A stretch of 16,499 nt of DNA. Source: an uncultured Fretibacterium sp. Its GTDB lineage: Bacteria > Synergistota > Synergistia > Synergistales > Aminobacteriaceae. The stretch is taken from positions 1 through 16,499 of the forward strand of contig CALAUZ010000317.1 in assembly GCA_937892105.1 (NCBI GenBank). The letters are read 5' to 3'. The notes beneath the pieces were generated by a model. That model made no database searches. It was not told the origin of the DNA and was given only the letters and a program-made list of their open reading frames with translations. Positions within the stretch are counted from its first letter, which is position 1; each line of letters begins with the position of its first letter. A program made the position numbers and the translations under genes. This document shows, piece after piece, positions 11,948-16,499 of the stretch.

Positions 11948-11956
11948 ATATTAGCA
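11948..11956 (-). promoter_or_regulatory. Candidate extended -10 promoter for the 11940-7300 gene run
   Basis: TGCTAATAT on the minus strand ends 7 bases before the ATG at 11940, so transcription would begin at or next to the start codon (a leaderless message). It is the only promoter-like signal I see between the terminator at 11960-11989 and ribA. It may therefore also drive ribA-ribH-serS. Weak evidence. Confidence 0.3.
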
Positions 11957-11959
11957 CAC

Positions 11960-11989
11960 AAAAAAGTACCGGCTTTCACACCGATACTT
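11960..11989 (-). terminator. Rho-independent terminator of the small-gene pair
   Basis: On the minus strand, AAGTATCGG (11981-11989) pairs with CCGGTACTT (11964-11972) over 9 bp with one G-T wobble and an 8-base loop, followed by a T-run to 11960. It lies 28 bases after the stop of the 145-aa gene. Confidence 0.88.
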
Positions 11990-12017
11990 TCAAGATTTCA
12001 TGTTGTCATTTTTCTTG

Positions 12018-12455
12018 CTAGTCATCATCGGACAATCCATACTTGCTCCAGAGAAAACGCTCTAACTGTTGTGCATCATCGGATAAATCATACTTGTCCA
12101 AAATAGAACGCTTGAAATGTTTTGCTTCGTTCACTATTTTGATAGCCTCGTTTTTTATTCTGAGTTTTATTTTTTGAGACTCAGCTTCAAAGAAATCTTG
12201 CCTCTCATCACCAGTTAAGCCGCGTTTATTAGCTTCATGTGAAATACTCTTTCCTGCTTCATCATAAATCTTCTTTATCTCAATATCAAACCTCCTCATT
12301 GCTATAGCCTCAGCTTTATCGAGAAGTTCACGCGCCTTTTCGGGGTTTATGTGTACACCCTTCCTTGCCATTTCGCGACATTTTCTCATAGCATTTGCTG
12401 AAACTGTATCTGATATTTTCTGACTAGCAGCCTTAAAAAAGTCCCATAAGCCCAT
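12018..12455 (-). CDS. Uncharacterised charged helical protein (145 aa)
   Basis: I do not recognise this protein. It begins MGLWDFFKAASQKISDTV, which could form an amphipathic helix. The rest is rich in Lys, Glu, Asp and Ala and predicted largely helical, with no membrane span or signal peptide. The C-terminus holds a 17-residue near-repeat (KYDLSDD and KYGLSDD). The ATG at 12455 has AGGTG (12466-12470) 10 bases upstream, placed immediately after the stop of the 59-aa gene (16-base gap), so the two form one transcript ending at the terminator at 11960-11989. Strong start signal, terminator and open frame support a real gene. Confidence 0.75.
   Translation of the reverse strand: MGLWDFFKAASQKISDTVSANAMRKCREMARKGVHINPEKARELLDKAEAIAMRRFDIEIKKIYDEAGKSISHEANKRGLTGDERQDFFEAESQKIKLRIKNEAIKIVNEAKHFKRSILDKYDLSDDAQQLERFLWSKYGLSDDD
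12023..12116 (-). repeat. Imperfect tandem duplication inside the 145-aa gene
   Basis: About 43 bases starting at 12023 recur from 12074 (period 51 bp, 17 codons) with roughly 32 of 43 positions identical by hand alignment. Both copies encode a KY-LSDD unit at the protein C-terminus, and the period keeps the frame. Confidence 0.6.
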
Positions 12456-12471
12456 GATTTTCTTTCACCTG

Positions 12472-12651
12472 CTAATCTTCTCCGCGCAGCTCACTTGCCT
12501 TTTTCCTCGCAAGTTCGGCTGTAGCATAATCCTTCCTCGCGTAGCCATAGTGATAATCACCCTCGCCGTTTTTCGCCTTCGCCCACTCGGTATTGCCCTT
12601 CCTTGTGAAAGTCTCCGCAACTTTCTCGTAGGTCTCTGCTGTTTTCGCCAT
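12472..12651 (-). CDS. Uncharacterised small protein (59 aa)
   Basis: Not recognised. The product begins MAKTAETYEKVAETFTRKG and ends KKASELRGED; it is highly charged, rich in Ala, Glu, Lys and Tyr, with no membrane segment or cysteine. I chose the ATG at 12651 because GGAGGG (12658-12663) stands just upstream. The frame is open further back to 12711, but that part has no ribosome binding site. It is the first gene of a two-gene unit read from the promoter at 12766-12797, with a leader of about 108 bases. Confidence 0.7.
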   Translation of the reverse strand: MAKTAETYEKVAETFTRKGNTEWAKAKNGEGDYHYGYARKDYATAELARKKASELRGED

Positions 12652-12697
12652 GTTATACCCTCCTATTTCGCCGCCAAAATACACACTCTGCAAAAGT

Positions 12698-12711
12698 TTG
12701 CATTGCTGCAA
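12698..12711 (-). other. Small GNRA-loop hairpin in the leader of the 59-aa gene
   Basis: On the minus strand, TTGCA-GCAA-TGCAA forms a 5-bp stem with a GCAA tetraloop in the untranslated leader. An overlapping alternative, GCAA-ACTT-TTGC, exists just downstream. It could be a leader structure or chance. Confidence 0.3.
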
Positions 12712-12765
12712 GCTAAGTATTCTTTGTGCTGTATAATTATTCCTGTACTATGAAATTTTACGGTA

Positions 12766-12797
12766 ATTATACTTTATGGGGGGGGGGCTGTTGTCAA
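12766..12797 (-). promoter_or_regulatory. Consensus promoter of the small-gene pair, with G10/C10 in its spacer
   Basis: On the minus strand, TTGACA (12792-12797) and TATAAT (12766-12771) are both perfect sigma-70 hexamers. They are separated by 20 bp: ACAG, ten C, ATAAAG. A 20-bp spacer is too long for good activity; losing two or three bases from the C-run would give 18 or 17. The site overlaps the region just upstream of the mtnA -10 on the other strand. Confidence 0.7.
12778..12787 (+). repeat. G10 homopolymer tract
   Basis: Ten consecutive G on the plus strand, in otherwise AT-rich intergenic DNA. It lies inside the spacer of the minus-strand promoter and where the -35 region of the mtnA promoter would be. 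No other G or C run of this length was noticed in the window. Confidence 0.9.
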
Positions 12798-12806
12798 TAG
12801 ACATCA

Positions 12807-12815
12807 TGCTATAAT
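12807..12815 (+). promoter_or_regulatory. Extended -10 promoter of mtnA
   Basis: TGCTATAAT, identical to the element before pckA, lies 37 bases before the mtnA ATG. No good -35 is present at 17 bp; the G10 tract ends there. A dyad, TGTC-AATA-GACA (12792-12803), lies directly upstream. Confidence 0.6.
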
Positions 12816-12852
12816 CCACATAATAATCCTACATACAGGAGACAGATTACCC

Positions 12853-13938
12853 ATGAACGACAGAAGCATACTCACTTTCGAGACAGTATCGCTTGACGAA
12901 GATGAACCCTCCCTTCTCATACTCGACCAGACAAAACTGCCCGGCAATGCAAACATTCTTCACCTCTCGAACATAAAGGATATACGACAGGCAATATACA
13001 CCCTGCAAGTTCGCGGCGCACCTGCAATAGGAATAGCAGCAGCATTCGGACTGTACATCGCGGCCATGAACACGGAAGCTGATGACTACGCTGCGTTCTC
13101 CCAGAAACTTCATGAGGCCAAAGAATACCTCAACTCTGCGCGGCCTACAGCCGTCAATCTCTCATGGGCATTAAACCGAATGGAGAAGGTAATAACCGAT
13201 AACCCCAACATGAGCATTCCCAAACTCAAAGAGCGTCTCAGGCTTGAAGCTATCGCCATAAAGTCCGAAGACACTGAGACATGCCGGAGAATAGGCGGGT
13301 ACGGCCTCACACTTATTCATGACGGGGACGGAATACTCACTCATTGCAACGCAGGACAGCTTGCTACATCGAAATACGGGACAGCTTTGGCACCAATACA
13401 CTTGGGACGCGAAAAGGGAATGAATTTCCGCGTTTATTGCGATGAGACACGTCCGTTGCTTCAGGGCGCAAGGCTCTCAACGTTTGAGCTTATGGCAGAC
13501 GGGGTTGACACTACACTAATATGCGACAACATGGCCTCTCAGGTCATGAAGAATGGCTGGGTTAATGCTGTGTTCGTTGGGTGCGACAGGCTCGCGGCTA
13601 ATGGTGATGCCTGCAACAAAATCGGAACTTCAGGGCTTGCTGTTCTCGCAAAATATTACAATGTTCCATTCTACGTCTTCTGTCCAGCCTCAACGATAGA
13701 CATGAACATTTCACAGGGCAGTGATATAACGATAGAGCAGAGGCCATCGGAGGAAGTAACAGAAATGTGGTACTCTCACAGAATGGCTCCTGAAGGTGTG
13801 AAAGTCTATAACCCTGCGTTTGACGTTACGGATAATGGACTTATTGCGGGGATTGTTACGGAGTTCGGAATAGCAAGACAGCCTTACACCGATAGCCTGA
13901 AGAAATTACTCGTTCACGACAGAAGGGAAGCCCAGTAA
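12853..13938 (+). CDS. mtnA: S-methyl-5-thioribose-1-phosphate isomerase
   Basis: Converts 5-methylthioribose-1-phosphate to methylthioribulose-1-phosphate in methionine salvage; cytosolic, eIF2B-like fold. The product is 361 aa, normal for the family. It shows VRGAPAIGIAAAFG (53-66), GDGILTHCNAGQLAT (158-172, catalytic Cys165), VGCDRLAANGDACNKIGT (242-259, catalytic Asp245) and the C-terminal NPAFDVT. The ATG at 12853 follows AGGAG (12837-12841). No other methionine-salvage gene is nearby. It is on the opposite strand to its neighbours, and its last 25 bases overlap the end of ribE tail to tail. Confidence 0.95.
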   Translation: MNDRSILTFETVSLDEDEPSLLILDQTKLPGNANILHLSNIKDIRQAIYTLQVRGAPAIGIAAAFGLYIAAMNTEADDYAAFSQKLHEAKEYLNSARPTAVNLSWALNRMEKVITDNPNMSIPKLKERLRLEAIAIKSEDTETCRRIGGYGLTLIHDGDGILTHCNAGQLATSKYGTALAPIHLGREKGMNFRVYCDETRPLLQGARLSTFELMADGVDTTLICDNMASQVMKNGWVNAVFVGCDRLAANGDACNKIGTSGLAVLAKYYNVPFYVFCPASTIDMNISQGSDITIEQRPSEEVTEMWYSHRMAPEGVKVYNPAFDVTDNGLIAGIVTEFGIARQPYTDSLKKLLVHDRREAQ

Positions 13939-14546
13939 TCTGACCCCTTAGCGTCCGTTGCAAAACCCGTCAGCCTCGCTACATATTTCCCCAATATGTC
14001 GGTCTCAAGGTTAATCACGCTCCCAGCCCTGAGACTTCCCAGCGTTGTAGCCTCAAGCGTCGCAGGTATAAGCCCAACAGAGAAACTCTTATCCCCAGCA
14101 TCAATCACCGTAAGGCTCACACCGTCAATACACACTGAGCCTTTCTCCACTATTCCGCGCAATAATGTCTTATCTTCCGGGACAAAAACAGCCTCTTTCG
14201 TCTCAGTCCCGCGAATTTCCCTCAATGTTGCAACACCGTCAACATGTCCAAGCACTAAATGACCGTCCAGCCTGTCAGTAAGCCTCATTGCACGTTCAAG
14301 GTTCACACGGACACCGGAACGAAGCCCATTGCCGAACCACGTCCGAGAAAACGTCTCCTGCATCATCTCAACGTCAAAACTGTGCGCGTCATTGCGAGTT
14401 ACCGTAAGACATGCCCCGCTTACACACACGGATTGTCCAAGCACTAACTCCCCTGAAATTCCAGCCTCTACAGTCAGCGTGTAATATGTTCCTGTCCTGC
14501 GTAAATTCTTTACTGTCCCTGTCGTCTCTATAAGTCCGGTGAACAT
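13914..14546 (-). CDS. ribE: Riboflavin synthase, alpha chain
   Basis: Dismutates two 6,7-dimethyl-8-ribityllumazine molecules to riboflavin plus the ribitylaminouracil, the last step of the pathway. The product is 210 aa, with the usual duplicated lumazine-binding barrels: MFTGLIETTG at the start, VSGACLTV in repeat 1, and DGVSLTV in repeat 2 after GHVDGV. The ATG at 14546 lies inside ribD (19-base overlap), with GGAAGGAAGG just upstream. The C-terminus overlaps mtnA on the other strand by 25 bases. Its natural partner ribH lies about 3.2 kb away beyond the interruption. Confidence 0.96.
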   Translation of the reverse strand: MFTGLIETTGTVKNLRRTGTYYTLTVEAGISGELVLGQSVCVSGACLTVTRNDAHSFDVEMMQETFSRTWFGNGLRSGVRVNLERAMRLTDRLDGHLVLGHVDGVATLREIRGTETKEAVFVPEDKTLLRGIVEKGSVCIDGVSLTVIDAGDKSFSVGLIPATLEATTLGSLRAGSVINLETDILGKYVARLTGFATDAKGSDYWASLLS

Positions 14547-15628
14547 GATAACCTTCCTTCCGTCATAATGTCATTGCCAAGTGCCTTTGTCTTTGCGTCA
14601 ATTAGCCACAACGCCGATTTAACGTCCTCAAAATTCGCGTCAAAGTCTATTGATTTCCCGCCTCCAAATATCACTGGTGCTGTGAATATGCAGGCATAAT
14701 CCGCGAGTCCCTCACGCAAAAACGCGCCGAGAGTCATAGGGCCTCCCTCAATCATGAGATTCAACACGCCTTTACCCGCAAGATATTTCACCGCCGAATG
14801 CAAATCTATATGTCCGTCCTTTGAAGGCAACATTGCGACTTCAACGCCTGAATCTGTGAGAGCTTTTAATTTTTCGTGGCTGGCATTTTCGGAGGTCAGT
14901 ATGAGACATTTATTGTCATGGCCGATTGCTTTTGCGGTTATGGGAGTCCTGAGAGATGAGTCGAGGATAACGCGCAGGGGATTGACTCCTTCAACATGTC
15001 TCACGGTTAATTCCGGGTCATCACTAAGCACAGTGCCGACTCCAACAAGTACAGCGTCATTCATTGCCCGGATTCTGTGTGCTTCCGTCCTTGCCTCAAT
15101 GCCCGTAATCCATTTGCTTGACCCATTACTGAGACACATTCTGCCATCGAGGGACATTGCCGCCTTCAACGTGATGAATGGCCTTCCGTGCTTGTGTAGG
15201 AATATGAATCCCCTATTGAGGTTCATTGCTTCCTGCTCAAATTCCGGGAGCATTTCAACTTTTATTCCGGCATCACGGAGAATCTTTATGCCTCGCCCGT
15301 TGACTTTAGGATTCGGATCTCCCATTGCGATTATGACCTCTGCGACTCCCTCATCGACAAGACGATTTGCGCATGGCGGAGTTTTACCGTAATGGCTACA
15401 AGGCTCAAGCGTAACATATACAGTTGCGCCCCTGACGTTTTCGCCGTGTGAGTTTGCGTCATTGATGGCTTCTATTTCCGCGTGAGGATGCCCGCATTTG
15501 TGATGCCAGCCTTCACCGATTACGCGACCGCCTTTAACGATTACGCAACCGACCATAGGATTTGGGGAAGTTAAGCCGCGACCTTTTGCCGCGAGGGATA
15601 AAGCACGGCTCATGTATTCTGTGTGCAT
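14528..15628 (-). CDS. ribD: Bifunctional diaminohydroxyphosphoribosylaminopyrimidine deaminase / 5-amino-6-(5-phosphoribosylamino)uracil reductase
   Basis: Carries out the deamination and side-chain reduction that follow GTP cyclohydrolase II. The product is 366 aa, the usual length for the fused enzyme. The N-terminal cytidine-deaminase-like domain shows zinc-binding HAEIEA (His49, Glu51) and PCSHYGKTPPC (Cys77, Cys86). The C-terminal RibD reductase domain begins near FITLKAAMSLDGR and shows SKWITG and LNLMIEGGPMTLGAF. The ATG at 15628 follows AAGGAGAC (15636-15643). It is 23 bases downstream of the PHP gene stop and overlaps ribE. Confidence 0.96.
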   Translation of the reverse strand: MHTEYMSRALSLAAKGRGLTSPNPMVGCVIVKGGRVIGEGWHHKCGHPHAEIEAINDANSHGENVRGATVYVTLEPCSHYGKTPPCANRLVDEGVAEVIIAMGDPNPKVNGRGIKILRDAGIKVEMLPEFEQEAMNLNRGFIFLHKHGRPFITLKAAMSLDGRMCLSNGSSKWITGIEARTEAHRIRAMNDAVLVGVGTVLSDDPELTVRHVEGVNPLRVILDSSLRTPITAKAIGHDNKCLILTSENASHEKLKALTDSGVEVAMLPSKDGHIDLHSAVKYLAGKGVLNLMIEGGPMTLGAFLREGLADYACIFTAPVIFGGGKSIDFDANFEDVKSALWLIDAKTKALGNDIMTEGRLSCSPDL

Positions 15629-15651
15629 TCGTTATGTCTCCTTAAATTATT

Positions 15652-16440
15652 TTACAGCTCATGAAATACCGGGCGCATTCCTTCAAACGTGCAAAACCTT
15701 TTGAACCCGATTCCGCGCAAAATTTCTTTTGCCTCGTCCATATGGGAATGAATATATCCCGGGCTATGAGAATCGCTGCCCAATGTGATTATTTCCCCGC
15801 CAAAATCGTGATACATTCTCAGAATTTCCCGGCATGGCTGAGTGTCATTGAGTCCATATCGCCATGATGAAGTATTCAGCTCAATTCCTTTGCCGTGATT
15901 TATGGCTGTGGTGAGTATTTCGGCTACAATGTCTTTCACTTTGCTGAAGGGATAATCCCCTGCCAAATCATAGCGCACAATCAAATCCAGATGAGCCAGA
16001 ACAGAATAATCATTGTATGACTGAATGCCCCTCAATAATTCCTCGTAATACCCTCTGTTATATTGGCCTTGAGTTTTTCCGCTCTGGTATTCCTGACTCC
16101 AAAAGCATAAATCATTCACCTGATGGACGCTCAATAGCAAAAAATCAAGTTCCCCGCTCCACTGGTCATAAAGCGATTCATATTGCCCGATTGTGTGAGT
16201 CTGTACTCCAATTTCAAGCCCTGAACGCACCGCAATTTTCCCGGCGTATTTTTCCCTCAGTCTGTCAATCTCAGCAAAATATTTCGGGTAATCAATATCA
16301 TCAAATTTCACGCCGTAATCGACATGATCTGTGAAGCAAATCTCATCGAGGCCGAGCGAACATGCCCGCTTTATTTGATTTTCCATTGATGTGTTGCAGT
16401 CGTCGCTGTAAGAGCTGTGAACGTGATAATCGCATTTCAA
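15652..16440 (-). CDS. PHP-domain phosphatase of the histidinol-phosphatase (HisJ/HisK) family
   Basis: A 262-aa metal-dependent phosphoesterase. All the usual PHP metal-binding motifs are present: DYHVHSSYSDD (His6, His8), FTDHVDYG (His39), RSGLEIG (Glu76), SVHQ (His106), AHLD (His150) and GSDSHSPG (Asp223, His225). The family dephosphorylates histidinol phosphate, but PHP members are diverse and no histidine genes are seen here. The substrate is therefore an inference; co-transcription with ribD makes a riboflavin-pathway phosphatase role (removing phosphate before RibH) conceivable. The start is TTG at 16440, supported by AAGGA (16451-16455) 10 bases upstream and the immediately following conserved MKCDYHVHS. 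It is the first gene of the PHP-ribD-ribE unit. Confidence 0.88.
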   Translation of the reverse strand: MKCDYHVHSSYSDDCNTSMENQIKRACSLGLDEICFTDHVDYGVKFDDIDYPKYFAEIDRLREKYAGKIAVRSGLEIGVQTHTIGQYESLYDQWSGELDFLLLSVHQVNDLCFWSQEYQSGKTQGQYNRGYYEELLRGIQSYNDYSVLAHLDLIVRYDLAGDYPFSKVKDIVAEILTTAINHGKGIELNTSSWRYGLNDTQPCREILRMYHDFGGEIITLGSDSHSPGYIHSHMDEAKEILRGIGFKRFCTFEGMRPVFHEL

Positions 16441-16474
16441 GATTCGTCATTCCTTCTGTGAGTTTGTCTGATGA

Positions 16475-16480
16475 ATTATA
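16475..16480 (-). promoter_or_regulatory. Candidate -10 of the PHP-ribD-ribE operon
   Basis: TATAAT on the minus strand, 34 bases upstream of the TTG start; a -35 at 17 bp would fall at the very edge of the window. A T-run at 16491-16496 (minus strand) may belong to the terminator of the next gene. No FMN riboswitch fits in the 59 visible bases. Confidence 0.45.
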
Positions 16481-16499
16481 CACGGGCATAAAAAAACAC

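Noticed and set aside
14754..15392. Long plus-strand frame (212 codons) inside ribD
   Set aside because: Shadow of the well-supported ribD frame; no recognisable protein features.
16441..16499. FMN riboswitch before the riboflavin operon
   Set aside because: Only 59 bases are visible and none match the conserved RFN elements; a riboswitch further out cannot be judged.

Overview
The window looks like chromosomal DNA from a member of the Synergistota (Synergistetes), probably a gut- or rumen-type assembly. The main clue is an exported, cysteine-rich protein whose C-terminus (residues GGGGCN, then a hydrophobic stretch, then basic residues) resembles the Synerg-CTERM sorting signal of that phylum. 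The large PEP carboxykinase and the mid-range base composition (around 50% G+C in most genes) fit but do not prove this. The phylum call is an inference.

Layout, left to right. Minus-strand glmS runs off the left edge (1-1209). Plus-strand pckA follows (1491-3167) with its own promoter and terminator. Then comes a disturbed stretch: a minus-strand terminator, a 42-base match to an Illumina TruSeq index-1 adapter inside a 27-bp duplication (3296-3392), and a Synerg-CTERM zinc-ribbon gene broken by two compensating frameshifts (3398-4141). Next are minus-strand ileS (4391-7189) and the four-gene minus-strand run ribA-ribH-serS-glycosyltransferase (11515 down to 7300), whose genes overlap by 4 to 11 bases. 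The glycosyltransferase is a fusion of a degenerate MraY/WecA-like membrane domain with a WecG/TagA/CpsF domain.

The accessory patch at 11472-12852 separates ribA-ribH from the other riboflavin genes. It holds a shortened DUF4160-type gene, a small gene with an in-frame TAG, a strong terminator, and two unrecognised small genes (145 and 59 aa). The small pair is read from a minus-strand promoter with perfect TTGACA and TATAAT hexamers. A G10 tract lies inside its 20-bp spacer, the arrangement of a phase-variable promoter. Plus-strand mtnA (12853-13938) diverges from the same region and converges on ribE with a 25-bp overlap. To the right a PHP-family phosphatase gene, ribD and ribE form a minus-strand operon (16440 down to 13914).

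Together ribD, ribE, ribA and ribH cover GTP to riboflavin except the DHBP synthase (RibB) step, which is absent here. The other genes serve amino-sugar synthesis (glmS), tRNA charging (ileS, serS), gluconeogenesis or anaplerosis (pckA), methionine salvage (mtnA) and cell-surface glycan synthesis. No tRNA, rRNA, CRISPR array, IS element or phage gene was seen. Several promoters appear to use an extended -10 element (TGCTATAAT and close variants).
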